64,000 nucleotides of DNA from Saccharomonospora xinjiangensis XJ-54 (GCF_000258175.1 NZ_JH636049.1:4568672-4632671), one strand, 5' to 3'; shown: positions 16,132-24,735, counted from the stretch's first letter. Program-made: numbers and translations. Notes: a model not told the origin generated them from the sequence alone.

Positions 16132-16353
16132 TCACACAGATCGTTCGCCGCACAGCGACCCCGCATCGACGCTCTCGGCGCCCGGCACGGGGCTTTCCCC
16201 TGCCCGCATACCCTCTTCAAGCTCGGTAAACCAGGACAGCCACGTGCGGGTGTCCTCCGCTTGGTGCAACCGTGTCCGCACGTTTCCAGCGGCGGTGACG
16301 GCAGGTGACCTCGACTCGCCCGCCGTGTTCGCGAGCTGTCCGGGTGAAGTCAC
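16132..16353 (-). CDS. Hypothetical small protein upstream of Asp23 genes
   Basis: A 73-codon open frame from GTG 16353 ends 10 bp before the Asp23 start. The product is hydrophilic with a Trp-rich amphipathic stretch TRTWLSWFTELEEGMRAG. There is no good ribosome site. I do not recognise it. It could be a real first gene of the Asp23 operon or leader sequence; spacing and the helical stretch favour a gene only weakly. Confidence 0.35.
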   Translation of the reverse strand: MTSPGQLANTAGESRSPAVTAAGNVRTRLHQAEDTRTWLSWFTELEEGMRAGESPVPGAESVDAGSLCGERSV

Positions 16354-16461
16354 TTATCGTGGACCCGGAGAGATGGCTGAATCGTTTCACCGGCGCACGC
16401 ACACGGTGTGGCCGCCCGATGGCCACCGCGAACACGACAGGGTAAGGACGCGAGCGACCTC

Positions 16462-17292
16462 ATGACACACGTTCCGAACATCACCTTGAACACCGGCGCC
16501 ACGATGCCGCAGCTCGGTTACGGCGTCTTCCAGGTTTCACCCGGCGAGGTCACCGGGCTGGTCTCGGAGGCGCTGCGGGCCGGTTACCGCAGCATCGACA
16601 CCGCCGCGATCTACGGCAACGAGGAGGGTGTCGGCAGGGCCATCGCCGAGTCCGATCTCGCGCGCGAGGACCTGTTCGTGACCACCAAGCTGTGGAATGA
16701 CCACCAGGGATACGGCAGCACGCTGGCGGCCTTCGACGAGAGCATGGCCCGGCTCGGTCTCGACTACATCGACCTTTACCTGATCCACTGGCCGGTGCCG
16801 TCGAAGGACGCCTATGTCGAGACGTGGAAGGCCATGCAGCGCCTGCACGAGGAGGGTCGCGCCAAGGCCATCGGCGTGTCGAACTTCCAGATCCCGCACC
16901 TGCGCAGGCTCCTCGACGAGACCGACGTGGTGCCGGCACTGAACCAGATCGAGCTGCACCCGAACCTGCCACAGCGGCAGCTTCGGGAGTTCCACGCCGA
17001 GCACGGCATCGCCACCGAGGCGTGGAGCCCGCTGGGGCAGGGCAAGGGCCTGCTCGACGACCCGACGCTGACGTCACTCGCCACCAAGTACGGCAAGAGC
17101 CCGGCGCAGATCGTCCTGCGCTGGCACGTCCAGCTCGGCAACATCACCATCCCGAAGTCGGCGACACCGTCGCGGATCAAGCAGAACATCGAGGTGTTCG
17201 ACTTCGAGCTGTCGGCCGACGACATGGCCACCATCACGGCACTGGAAACGGGTGTCAGGGTCGGTCCAGACCCCGACGCCTTCGGCGCCTGA
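16462..17292 (+). CDS. Aldo/keto reductase (AKR5-like)
   Basis: This 276-residue TIM-barrel NADPH reductase has the catalytic tetrad in place: Asp and Tyr in SIDTAAIYGNE, Lys in TTKLW and His in LIHWP. It also has the GVSNF strand and the cofactor segment IPKSATPSRIKQN. The pattern resembles the 2,5-diketo-gluconate reductase group, which reduces small carbonyls. ATG 16462 is preferred; AAGGA lies 13 bp upstream. It is monocistronic, bounded by a clear terminator, and has no link to its neighbours. Physiological substrate unknown. Confidence 0.92.
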   Translation: MTHVPNITLNTGATMPQLGYGVFQVSPGEVTGLVSEALRAGYRSIDTAAIYGNEEGVGRAIAESDLAREDLFVTTKLWNDHQGYGSTLAAFDESMARLGLDYIDLYLIHWPVPSKDAYVETWKAMQRLHEEGRAKAIGVSNFQIPHLRRLLDETDVVPALNQIELHPNLPQRQLREFHAEHGIATEAWSPLGQGKGLLDDPTLTSLATKYGKSPAQIVLRWHVQLGNITIPKSATPSRIKQNIEVFDFELSADDMATITALETGVRVGPDPDAFGA

Positions 17293-17310
17293 CTCGTTTC
17301 TCACCCGGTA

Positions 17311-17345
17311 CTGCCCGTTCGCCGGTCTTTCCGGCGAACGGGCAG
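17311..17345 (+). terminator. Rho-independent terminator after aldo/keto reductase
   Basis: CTGCCCGTTCGCCGG (17311-17325) pairs perfectly with 17331-17345 around the loop TCTTT and is followed by TGCTGTTTT. This 15-bp stem plus T-run, 18 bp after the stop codon, is a textbook intrinsic terminator. Confidence 0.9.
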
Positions 17346-17513
17346 TGCTGTTTTCACCGGTCGCTCTCACGACCATTGTCGAAGCACGAGAATGTCGAGG
17401 GCGGTTAACGCCGTGTTCCCACTTTCGTTGTGGTTCCGTCGGCTCAGAGGGGGCCATTCGTCGCGAACCATTGGGCGGCTGTGCGGGCGTTTCGGGGGCG
17501 CCATACTCCAGCA

Positions 17514-17529
17514 GTCGTTGAAAAACGAC
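17514..17529 (+). other. 5'-UTR hairpin before the protease gene
   Basis: GTCGTT (17514-17519), loop GAAA and AACGAC (17524-17529) form a perfect 6-bp GNRA-loop hairpin 15 nt before the AGGAGG ribosome site of the protease gene. It may stabilise the mRNA or affect translation; this is inference. Confidence 0.4.
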
Positions 17530-17556
17530 GCAATCCTCGCCCCCAGGAGGAAAGTG

Positions 17557-18693
17557 ATGAATCGCAAAAACGCGGCACGCCTGATCGCGTCCGTGACATT
17601 GGCAGCGGGAACGGCCGTGGCATTCACCCTGCCGGCCACGGCAGCGCCCGCCGCCGACGCTGTGGTCCCGGCCACTGCTGCCGACCCCGTGGTCCAGGCC
17701 ATGCAGCGTGACCTCGGGCTCACGAAGCAGGAGGCCGAGCAGCGCCTGCGCAGCGAGGCCGAGGCCCGCGAGGTCCACGAGACCGTGAGCGAGCGGCTCG
17801 GGTCCGACTTCGCCGGTGCGCACTACGACGCCGAGCGCGGCACGCTCGTGGTCGGCGTGACCGACGCGGCCGAGTTCAGCGAGGTGCGCGAAGCAGGCGC
17901 CACGCCACGTCTCGTGGAACACACCGTCGCGGATCTGGAGTCGGCGGCCGAAAAGCTCGACGCGAAGGAAAGCCGGGCACCCGAGTCCGTCACCGGCTGG
18001 TACGTGGACATCGAGGCCAACTCGGTGGTGGTGACCACGAAACCCGGTACCGCCGGGCAGGCCGAACGGTTCGTGAGCAGGGCAGGCGTGGACGCCGACG
18101 CCGTCGATGTCGTGGAGTCGAAGGAATCGCCGCGCGCGCTGATGGACATCATCGGCGGCAACGCCTACTACATGGGTAGTGGCGGGCGTTGCTCCGTCGG
18201 TTTCTCGGTTCAGGGTGGTTTCGTGACCGCGGGCCACTGCGGCACCACGGGCACCACCACGTCCTCGCCCACCGGCCGCTTCGCGGGCTCGTCGTTCCCC
18301 GGCAACGACTACGCCTTCGTGCGGACCGGTTCCGGTGACACCCTGCGGCCGTGGGTGAACATGTACAACGGCTCCGCCCGCGTGGTGTCCGGGTCGAGCG
18401 AGGCCCCGGTCGGCTCGTCGATCTGCCGTTCGGGTTCCACCACCGGCTGGCACTGCGGCACGGTCGAGGCGAAGAACCAGACGGTGCGTTACCCGCAGGG
18501 CACCGTGTACGGGTTGACGCGCACGAACGTGTGCGCCGAGCCCGGTGACTCCGGTGGTTCCTTCATCTCGGGCAACCAGGCCCAGGGCATGACCTCCGGT
18601 GGTTCCGGTAACTGCACCTGGGGCGGCACCACGTACTTCCAGCCCGTCAACGAGGTGCTCAACGCCTACGGCCTGAGGTTGATCACAGGCTGA
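17557..18693 (+). CDS. Secreted S1E serine protease (streptogrisin/alpha-lytic type) with pro-domain
   Basis: This 378-residue preproprotein has a Sec signal (residues ~1-33, ending TLPATAAPA), a pro-domain of the alpha-lytic protease type (~34-195, with Glu/Arg-rich helices and GWYVDIEANSVVV), and a mature chymotrypsin-fold domain starting near DIIGGNAYYMG. The triad is His in TAGHC, Asp in GNDYAFV and Ser in PGDSGGS. Cys residues pair as in streptogrisins (CSVGF...GHC; CRSG...WHC; VCAEP...NCTW). Start: ATG 17557 follows AGGAGG. It digests extracellular protein after self-cleavage of the pro-domain. It has its own promoter region and terminator. Confidence 0.95.
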   Translation: MNRKNAARLIASVTLAAGTAVAFTLPATAAPAADAVVPATAADPVVQAMQRDLGLTKQEAEQRLRSEAEAREVHETVSERLGSDFAGAHYDAERGTLVVGVTDAAEFSEVREAGATPRLVEHTVADLESAAEKLDAKESRAPESVTGWYVDIEANSVVVTTKPGTAGQAERFVSRAGVDADAVDVVESKESPRALMDIIGGNAYYMGSGGRCSVGFSVQGGFVTAGHCGTTGTTTSSPTGRFAGSSFPGNDYAFVRTGSGDTLRPWVNMYNGSARVVSGSSEAPVGSSICRSGSTTGWHCGTVEAKNQTVRYPQGTVYGLTRTNVCAEPGDSGGSFISGNQAQGMTSGGSGNCTWGGTTYFQPVNEVLNAYGLRLITG

Positions 18694-18705
18694 GGTTCGG
18701 TTCGA

Positions 18706-19977
18706 TCAGTGCCGGGGTGGTCGCGGGTCGTCCCGCACCACCCCGGTGTCGTGTCCGGCGGGGTGACAGCGGGTATCGGCGACCGTGCGAAACCTCTCCG
18801 GAGTGTTCGCACGCTGTCCGGCGGCCCAGCAGAGCAACCCACAGAAGGCGAAGGCAGCTCCCAGGAGGGTGGTTCCCGTCCACCCTGCCGCCGAATACAC
18901 CGCGGTGGTGGTGGCTGCCCCGAGTGCCGAGCCGAGCGAGTAAAAAATCATGTAACCACCGATGACGCTGCTCGTCCGGTGTGAATATGTGGAGGTGAGC
19001 AGGTGCTGGTTGCTGACATGCACCGCTTGGACCGCGAAATCGAGAACGATCACACCGACGATGACCGACCAGAGCGACCAGGTCGCCTGTCCCACTGCGA
19101 CCCAGGAGACGGTCAGGAGCGCGAGCGCGCTTCCCGCGACGAGATCGGCGCGCCCGGCATCAGCCCACCGCCCTGCTCGAGCAGCCCCGAGAGCGCCGGT
19201 GAGCCCGGCGATGCCGAAGAGACCGATCTCCGCTGTGTTAAAGTGCCATGGTTCCCCCGCGAGCGGGAGCGCCAGCCCGCTCCACAGCGTGCCGAAGGAA
19301 GCGAACAGGAAGAAAGCGATCAGCCCTCGCACGAGGAACAGACGCTCTCCGAAAAGCAGACCGAGCGACCTGAGCACTCCGCCGTATGTCGTGGTCCCGG
19401 CACGGTGGTCGGGTGGCAGCAGTGTCAGCACCAGCAGCGCAAGAGCGGAGAGCAGCACAGCGAGTGCCGCGTAGACGCTGCGCCACCCCCAGAGCGCGGT
19501 GAGACTTCCCGCGACGACGCGCGCACCGAGAATGCCGACGACGACGCCGGACGTGACGGCTCCGAGCGTGCGGCCCCGATCAGCTGCCTCTGACAGGTCC
19601 GCGGCGAACGCGACAGTGATCTGAACCACGACCGCGAACAGACCAGCGAGGGCGATTCCGGCGATCAGGAGCCAGGGCCGAGGCGCCGCTGCGGCGAGGA
19701 GCATGCCGACTGCGGAGAGGAGCAGGTGGATGAAGATGAGCTTGCGCCGATCGACCATATCTCCCAGTGGGACGAGAAAGGCCAGGCCGATCAGGTAGCC
19801 GATCTGTCCGGCAGCCACGATCCAGCCGAGGTCGGCTTCCGGGAGCCCCAGTGCGTGACCGATCTCGGCGAGTACGGGTTGCGCGAGGTAGATCGTGGCA
19901 ACGGCGACCGAGCAGGTCGTCGCGAGTAGCATCTTCCGGCCGACTGTGAGAATCACCGGCGCTCCGATCGGTAGCAA
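18706..19977 (-). CDS. MFS transporter (12-TM, DHA1-like)
   Basis: This ~423-residue protein has about 12 membrane segments and the MFS loop 2-3 signature GDMVDRRKLIF (G-D-x-x-D-R-R). It resembles sugar-efflux/drug exporters of the DHA1 type. Start is uncertain: TTG 19977, GTG 19956 and ATG 19932 are in frame, and the first gives the most natural N-terminus. It diverges from an HxlR regulator, and their start regions overlap, so the regulator very likely controls it. Substrate unknown. Confidence 0.85.
   Translation of the reverse strand: MLPIGAPVILTVGRKMLLATTCSVAVATIYLAQPVLAEIGHALGLPEADLGWIVAAGQIGYLIGLAFLVPLGDMVDRRKLIFIHLLLSAVGMLLAAAAPRPWLLIAGIALAGLFAVVVQITVAFAADLSEAADRGRTLGAVTSGVVVGILGARVVAGSLTALWGWRSVYAALAVLLSALALLVLTLLPPDHRAGTTTYGGVLRSLGLLFGERLFLVRGLIAFFLFASFGTLWSGLALPLAGEPWHFNTAEIGLFGIAGLTGALGAARAGRWADAGRADLVAGSALALLTVSWVAVGQATWSLWSVIVGVIVLDFAVQAVHVSNQHLLTSTYSHRTSSVIGGYMIFYSLGSALGAATTTAVYSAAGWTGTTLLGAAFAFCGLLCWAAGQRANTPERFRTVADTRCHPAGHDTGVVRDDPRPPRH
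18712..18746. terminator. Strong hairpin between protease and convergent MFS gene
   Basis: CCGGGGTGGT (18712-18721) pairs with ACCACCCCGG (18737-18746), extended inside by GCGGG/CCCGC (18723-18727, 18732-18736) and a 4-nt loop. It lies 18 bp after the protease stop and overlaps the 3' end of the MFS coding sequence, so it can end both transcripts. Confidence 0.7.
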
Positions 19978-20030
19978 ATTGCAACTGATCGGAGCTTACG
20001 GCAGAATGGTTTCAATCTGCAACCTGGAGG
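19974..20030. promoter_or_regulatory. Divergent MFS/HxlR promoter with candidate operators
   Basis: The 57-bp gap holds GCAA-A-TTGC (19974-19982) and GGTT-N9-AACC (20010-20026), both inverted repeats. On the plus strand TTGCAA, 17 bp, CAGAAT could be the hxlR promoter; on the minus strand TTGCAG, 18 bp, TAAGCT could drive the MFS gene. Overlap of both with TTGCA elements is consistent with control by the HxlR protein. Confidence 0.45.
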
Positions 20031-20034
20031 AGGC

Positions 20035-20490
20035 ATGATTCCGGCGGCCGACCGCACCGACGTGTCCTGGACCGACCCCACCTGCCCGGTCGCGCGCACG
20101 CTCGACCTCGTCGGAGAACGGTGGAGCCTACTGATCATCCGTGACGCGATGGACGGGGCGCGATCGTTCACCGACTTCCAGCACCGCACAGGGATCGCGC
20201 GCAACATCCTCGCCGACCGCCTCCGTCGTCTGGTCGAACGCGGCATTCTCGACCGGACGACGGCGCCATCGGGACGTCGGCAGCTCTACGCGCTCACCGA
20301 CGCGGGGCGAGACCTCTTCACCACCATCGTGGCGTTGCGGCAGTGGGGTGAGCGGCATGCGTTCGCCCCCGGCGAGGAACACTCCGTTCTCGTAGACGAC
20401 AGCGGGCTCCCCATCCGTGAACTGCGCCCAACCAACGCACACGGTGCCACCGCGAACATCGAGACGACCGCCGTTGTGCGGAAAGGCTGA
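20035..20490 (+). CDS. HxlR-family winged-helix regulator
   Basis: This 151-residue protein shows the HxlR core: CPVARTLDLVGERWSLLIIR, then FTDFQHRTGIARNILADRLR and LYALTDAGRDL at the wing. The Cys near residue 22 at the head of the domain is where redox or aldehyde sensing occurs in several members. Start: ATG 20035 follows GGAGGAGG. It lies divergent to the MFS exporter and likely represses or activates it in response to a toxic compound. Signal unknown. Confidence 0.92.
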   Translation: MIPAADRTDVSWTDPTCPVARTLDLVGERWSLLIIRDAMDGARSFTDFQHRTGIARNILADRLRRLVERGILDRTTAPSGRRQLYALTDAGRDLFTTIVALRQWGERHAFAPGEEHSVLVDDSGLPIRELRPTNAHGATANIETTAVVRKG

Positions 20491-20624
20491 CCGTCCGGAA
20501 TTGATGTGGTGCGGGAGATCGCTTGCTGCGACGAAGGTCCTGCGAAGCGGAAAAGGAGTTGGTAGAGCGCTCTCGGCGACGGCGGGACAACGCGGCGGCT
20601 ACCCCGGACGATCCGCCACAGACG

Positions 20625-21152
20625 TCAGCCGTCCACCTCGTCCGGCGGGGTTCCGTCCGGCCAGACACACGGCGACGACGCGCCCAGCGACAGGTCGCCC
20701 TCGACGCTTTCCTTGACCGACATGCGGAAGGCGTCGTCGTTGCTCTCCACGGAGACGAACCGGTCGTGGCCGTCGCGTTTGTCGGTGAGGACGCGGAAGT
20801 TGCTGGTGGTCCAGTACTCGTGGAGGGCATCCACGAACTCGGCGTTGCGGCCCTCGGGCAGGTTGTCCAGCCAATACGAGCGGCTGACCTCGTAGCGGCC
20901 TCGGGGACCGTTGTCGGTGGGGTCGAGGCATTCGGCCGAATCCGCCCGCAACAACGTCAAGGTCGGCTTCTCCGGTAACGCGGCCACGGCCTTCTTGATG
21001 TGCTCCTCGGCGCGCTGGGCCGCCTCGTCCTCGGTCATCGTGCGCATGTCGCTCCCTGTGGCTTCCGGGTCCGTCGTTCCGGAGGTGTTCGCGTTCCCAC
21101 CGCAGGCGGCGGCGAGCAGTAAGCAGGCGATGGCCGCCGCCTTCCGGATCAT
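20625..21152 (-). CDS. Lipoprotein of unknown function
   Basis: This 175-residue protein begins with a lipoprotein signal, IACLLLAAACGG (lipobox L-A-A-A-C). A charged helical region (MTEDEAAQRAEEHIKKA) is followed by an alpha/beta domain with SRSYWLDNLPEG and two later Trp/Asp-rich strands. ATG 21152 follows GGAAGG. It is 38 bp downstream of the DUF1023 hydrolase gene and is probably the third gene of that operon. No family recognised. The outward-facing location and the WXG-like first gene suggest a role linked to secretion. Confidence 0.75.
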   Translation of the reverse strand: MIRKAAAIACLLLAAACGGNANTSGTTDPEATGSDMRTMTEDEAAQRAEEHIKKAVAALPEKPTLTLLRADSAECLDPTDNGPRGRYEVSRSYWLDNLPEGRNAEFVDALHEYWTTSNFRVLTDKRDGHDRFVSVESNDDAFRMSVKESVEGDLSLGASSPCVWPDGTPPDEVDG

Positions 21153-21190
21153 GCAGGTCCTTCCTCGCCGCGCTCGTGCCGCTGGTCCGG

Positions 21191-22798
21191 TCAGTCGGGT
21201 TCGCCGCCGACGACGATGGTCGCCATGTTGCGCAGCGATGCCGAGTCCTGGTTCCAATACTCCGAGTGTGCCTCGGTGGAGTATCCCCCCGTGTACCAGT
21301 CGCCGTCGGTTCCGGGGTCGGAGGTGAACACCTGCGCGCCGAAGTCGTCGGAGATGGGCTGGCGTCCGTGGATGAACGTCGGGGTGCCCCTGATGATGTC
21401 GTTCTCGGCCGTGCTGGCGTAGATGCCCGCGTCGTCGGGGAGGTCGAGTTCGGAGGCGTTGTCCACGCCGACGCCGGGGCTGCCGATGAACACGACGTTG
21501 TCAACGTCGAGTCTCTCGCCCTGGGCGGAGTGGCCGACGACGGTGGAGCCGTAGCTGTGGCCGATGACGGTGTTGTGGGAGTCTTCGCCGGTGTGGGTGG
21601 CCCGCAGGCCTTCCTGGAAGTCGCGCAGGTCGTCGGCGGCGCCGTCCGCGTAGCTGTCGTCGGTGGCTTCGCCGAGGTCCTGCGGTGCGTCGTAGCCGAC
21701 CCAGGTGATGGCGACGGTGTCGCTGTCACGGGACTGACGGCCCGCCTCGTCGAGGATGAGCTGGCTGCGTTGGAGTTCGCCGCCGATGCCGGACAGGTTC
21801 GATCCGGTGCCTGGCACGGAGGTGACGACGTTGTCGGCGGTGTCGGGGTTGCCGAGCGCGACGATGCCACGGCCGTTGCCCTCGGTGGAGAAGTCGAGCA
21901 GGTAGGCCCTCGGTCTGCCGTCGCCTGGCTCGGCGTCGAGGCGTTCGTCGATGGCGTCGAGCCCGCGCAGTGTGTCGTTGAGGTCGTCGAGTTCGCGGTC
22001 CTGGTCCTTGGTGCGGTTGTCGCCGAGTTCCTCCAGCTCGTCGCGCCGCGCGGTGAGTTCGGCCTGTTCCTCGGCGAAGCGGATGCGGTTGGCGCGGTCG
22101 CGATCCTCGGCGGGGATGCCGTCGAGCCCGCCGATGAGGTCGCCGTGGGTGTAGATGGCGGCTTCCTGCTCCATCGGGGTGAGGCTGTCCCACCATCGCT
22201 TGACGTCCTGCGGTGAGGTGTCCTCGCCGGGGACGTCGGCGGGGCTCAGCACGTTGCCGTCGCCGACGGCGTGCAGGTCGAGCCCTGCGGCCGAGGGCAG
22301 GGCCTGTTCGAGAGCCGTTGTCGCCACCTCGTCCGCCTCCGTGACGGCGGTCAGCACGGACCGGACGGTGTCGGTCAGCTCCTCGGCGGTGTTGCGGTCG
22401 CGTTGTTTCTCCTCGTCACTGCGCCAGTCGAACAGTCCTCCTGAGTCGGCGGTGACCTCACCGGTGTCGGCGTTGAGGGAGAAGGAGTCGTAGGCGTTGA
22501 CCGTGTCGATGACGTCATCGACGGTGCTCTGCGCTCCGGTGATCACATCGGAGAGCGCGCGCAGCGCCGGTGGGACCTTCTCGATGTATTCGGCGGCGGT
22601 GTCGTAGGAGGCGCGGACCTCCTCGAAGTGTGTTCTCGCGGTGTCGGCGGCCTGGCCGTGCCAGCCGTCGAGTCCGCCGACCGCGGTTTTGATGTCGCTC
22701 GCGGTGGCGGTGAGTTCCTCGGCCACCCTGGCCCACGCGTCGGCGAGGTCGTCGAGGGCACCGGGATCGGCGTCACGCAGGTCGCGGAAGGAAACCAC
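21191..22798 (-). CDS. DUF1023 alpha/beta hydrolase with WXG100-like N-terminus
   Basis: This 535-residue protein has two parts. Residues ~1-110 are helical, with the G-W-x-G turn typical of WXG100 proteins (VGGLDGWHGQAADTA). Residues ~290-535 are an alpha/beta hydrolase of the DUF1023 type, with nucleophile elbow GHSYGS and IGSPGVGVDNA after it. A charged coiled-coil stretch joins them (around residues 225-270, rich in Glu/Arg/Asp). GTG 22798 starts 6 bp after the upstream WXG-like gene. The architecture suggests a type VII-exported enzyme or toxin-like hydrolase. No EccC or other machine gene is in view. Confidence 0.82.
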   Translation of the reverse strand: MVSFRDLRDADPGALDDLADAWARVAEELTATASDIKTAVGGLDGWHGQAADTARTHFEEVRASYDTAAEYIEKVPPALRALSDVITGAQSTVDDVIDTVNAYDSFSLNADTGEVTADSGGLFDWRSDEEKQRDRNTAEELTDTVRSVLTAVTEADEVATTALEQALPSAAGLDLHAVGDGNVLSPADVPGEDTSPQDVKRWWDSLTPMEQEAAIYTHGDLIGGLDGIPAEDRDRANRIRFAEEQAELTARRDELEELGDNRTKDQDRELDDLNDTLRGLDAIDERLDAEPGDGRPRAYLLDFSTEGNGRGIVALGNPDTADNVVTSVPGTGSNLSGIGGELQRSQLILDEAGRQSRDSDTVAITWVGYDAPQDLGEATDDSYADGAADDLRDFQEGLRATHTGEDSHNTVIGHSYGSTVVGHSAQGERLDVDNVVFIGSPGVGVDNASELDLPDDAGIYASTAENDIIRGTPTFIHGRQPISDDFGAQVFTSDPGTDGDWYTGGYSTEAHSEYWNQDSASLRNMATIVVGGEPD

Positions 22799-22804
22799 GG
22801 CGCA

Positions 22805-23113
22805 TCACTCCGCGGAACTCAGTGGGGGAAGGGTGTCGAGCACGGCCTGTTCCATGTCGCGGTAGCCGTCGGCGCTGTCCTGGAGCAGCCCGCCCGCCAT
22901 GGCGGTGCGCTTGCACAGGTCGTCGATCTGCTGCTCCCATGCCTCGGCGAGGGACGCCGCCGTGCTCGTCGTGGTGAAACCCGCGTTGGCTCCCTCGTCG
23001 GCCGCGGCTTTTCCGGTGAACGCCGCCTTCGCCTCGCGTGCCGCGTCGGCGATCTCCACGAGCCGCTCGCCGGTCGCCACGAGGCTGTCGAGATCGACGC
23101 CGTAGCCGTTCAT
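22805..23113 (-). CDS. WXG100/EspC-like small helical protein
   Basis: This 102-residue protein is predicted as two long helices joined near residues 50-60, with AWEQQIDDL in place of a strict W-x-G. It starts GYGVDLDSLVATGERLVEIA, a pattern common in the ESX-associated EspC-like family of actinomycetes. It is the first gene of the trio with the DUF1023 hydrolase and the lipoprotein, 6 bp apart from the next gene. A role as type VII secretion partner of the hydrolase is inferred. Confidence 0.7.
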   Translation of the reverse strand: MNGYGVDLDSLVATGERLVEIADAAREAKAAFTGKAAADEGANAGFTTTSTAASLAEAWEQQIDDLCKRTAMAGGLLQDSADGYRDMEQAVLDTLPPLSSAE

Positions 23114-23370
23114 CCGCCACCCCAGTTCGTCTTCGCTGCCGGGATGCTACGACGGGGGAAGCGGCGTCGCGACGACTTCGGCGGGACCCAGGCCACGCGG
23201 ACGCGGCGGCGTTCACGCGCGGTTGTCGTCGCGGACGTGCGGGGGTGTTCCGGCACCGTGGCATCGGCGCTGGTCAGCAGGGGTCCTCCAGGCGTTGTTC
23301 ACGGACGTGCGGAGCTGGTTCGCGAACGCTGTCCATGCTCGCCGGGGCAGAGGGCTGGTTTTGAAATTCG

Positions 23371-23394
23371 AAAACCGCGACGCGAGTGTCGCGG
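23371..23394 (-). terminator. Intrinsic terminator of the marR gene
   Basis: On the minus strand CCGCGAC (23394-23388), loop ACTCGC and GTCGCGG (23381-23375) are followed by TTTTCGAATTTC. It lies 11 bp beyond the marR stop. The rest of the gap 23114-23370 shows no gene I can support. Confidence 0.75.
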
Positions 23395-23405
23395 CTGGAG
23401 TGTCC

Positions 23406-23894
23406 TCAGTGTTCCGGCGCCTCCGCCGGCGCCGAGGACGATGCCGACGCCGCCGCCTCGGCTGTGGCGCCGTCGATCGCGGCGCGGCAGCGGTGCAGCA
23501 GCTCACGCAGCTCGGTTCGTTCGCCGGGCGACAGCGCGTCGCGGATCGCCCGCTCGATGCGGACGGCAGCCTCGTCGGCCCTGCGCAGCAGGTCCAGTCC
23601 CTTCGGTGTGAGGCGGGCAGGCCGCACGTTGAGGTTCCAGTCGTCGGTGAACCGCTCGACCAGAGCCTTGGCCTCCAGTGTCTTGAGCACGGCAGCGGCA
23701 GCCTGGGGCGTGACAAGGCATGCGCGAGCGAGTCCCGCGCCGGAGATTCCGGGGTTCTGCGACAGGGTCAGCAGCGCCGCGTACTGCGCGACCGTGAGAC
23801 CGAGTGGCCGCAAGGCCGCGGTTTTCGCGGTCATCAGCACGTGCTCGGTGGACACGATGTCGAGGCCGAGGCGCTCCTCGGGAGACAGGCTCAT
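23406..23894 (-). CDS. MarR-family regulator
   Basis: This 162-residue protein has the MarR winged helix: LTVAQYAALLTLSQNPGISG, then LVTPQAAAAVLKTLEAKALV (recognition helix) and the wing WNLNVRPARLTPKGLDLL. A short Ala/Ser/Glu-rich tail ends it. It diverges from an SDR gene with a 45-bp gap, the classical arrangement for a MarR repressor and its target. ATG 23894 gives the expected length. The ligand is unknown. Confidence 0.93.
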   Translation of the reverse strand: MSLSPEERLGLDIVSTEHVLMTAKTAALRPLGLTVAQYAALLTLSQNPGISGAGLARACLVTPQAAAAVLKTLEAKALVERFTDDWNLNVRPARLTPKGLDLLRRADEAAVRIERAIRDALSPGERTELRELLHRCRAAIDGATAEAAASASSSAPAEAPEH

Positions 23895-23904
23895 CGCCCA
23901 AGCC

Positions 23905-23939
23905 TAGATGCCTGTAAAAGCTTTGATAGCGTTCAAGGC
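23905..23939. promoter_or_regulatory. Candidate MarR operator between marR and SDR genes
   Basis: The 45-bp divergent gap contains TGCCT (from 23909) and AGGCA (ending at the SDR start) as inverted ends, with the palindrome AAAGCTTT between them. This is the only dyad in the gap and would block both promoters. It is a proposal from symmetry only. Confidence 0.4.
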
Positions 23940-24728
23940 ATGAAGAAGACTGTGCTCGTGACCGGCTGCACGTCCGGACTGGGGCTGGGGCTCGCGACGT
24001 ATTTCGCGCACCGGGGAGATCGCGTGCTCGTGCACGGCCGTGACGCCGGGCGGCTCGGACTGCTCGCCGACACGCTGTGCGCGGCGGGCGGTGACGTCGA
24101 AAGCGTCGTCGGCGACATCACCGAACCGGCGTCGGTGGCCGCACTCTGCGAGTCGGTTGGCGCGCTGACCGACCGGCTCGACCTGATCATCAACAACGCC
24201 GCCGTCGGCGGAGGTACCGATCCCCGCAGGCGTGAGGTCAACTCGGCGGGCACCGAACGTCGCCTCGCGGGCAACTACCTCGCTCCCTACCAGATCAACC
24301 GGCGGTTGCTGCCCCTGCTGGCACCGCAGGGGCGCATCGTCAACGTCGCCTCGATCGGGCAACTGCCGATCGATCTGGACGACCTCGGCTTCACTCGCGA
24401 CTACGACGGGGTGGAGGCGTATTGCCGGTCCAAACTGGCCCTGATCATGGACACGATCGACCTCGGCGGCCAGGGTGTGCACGCCAACGTCCTCCACCCC
24501 GCGCATCTCATGCCGACGCGGATGGTGCGCGACAGCGGTTTCGTCCCCGAGGCGACGATGGACGACGGGCTCCTCCCGGTGCTGCGCCTGGCTCTCGACA
24601 GCGCGCTGGCCGACGTCAAGGGCGCCTACTTCGACCGGTTCGATCGGGCCGAGCCGCACCCGCAGGCGCGGGACGAGCAGGTCCGCAAGACACTGTCGGC
24701 GTGGGCGGCCGAGCAGGTGGGCCTGTGA
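23940..24728 (+). CDS. Short-chain dehydrogenase/reductase
   Basis: This 262-residue classical SDR has the cofactor loop TGCTSGLGLG, INNAAVG, a catalytic Ser in NVASIG and YCRSK (Tyr-x-x-x-Lys). The Asp/Arg pattern after the second strand (HGRDAGR) favours NADP. ATG 23940 has no clear ribosome site and lies close to the divergent marR gene, so a short leader is likely. Its stop is 7 bp from the convergent MerR-PP2C gene. Substrate unknown; MarR-controlled SDRs often remove reactive carbonyls. Confidence 0.92.
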   Translation: MKKTVLVTGCTSGLGLGLATYFAHRGDRVLVHGRDAGRLGLLADTLCAAGGDVESVVGDITEPASVAALCESVGALTDRLDLIINNAAVGGGTDPRRREVNSAGTERRLAGNYLAPYQINRRLLPLLAPQGRIVNVASIGQLPIDLDDLGFTRDYDGVEAYCRSKLALIMDTIDLGGQGVHANVLHPAHLMPTRMVRDSGFVPEATMDDGLLPVLRLALDSALADVKGAYFDRFDRAEPHPQARDEQVRKTLSAWAAEQVGL

Positions 24729-24735
24729 CGCCCGG

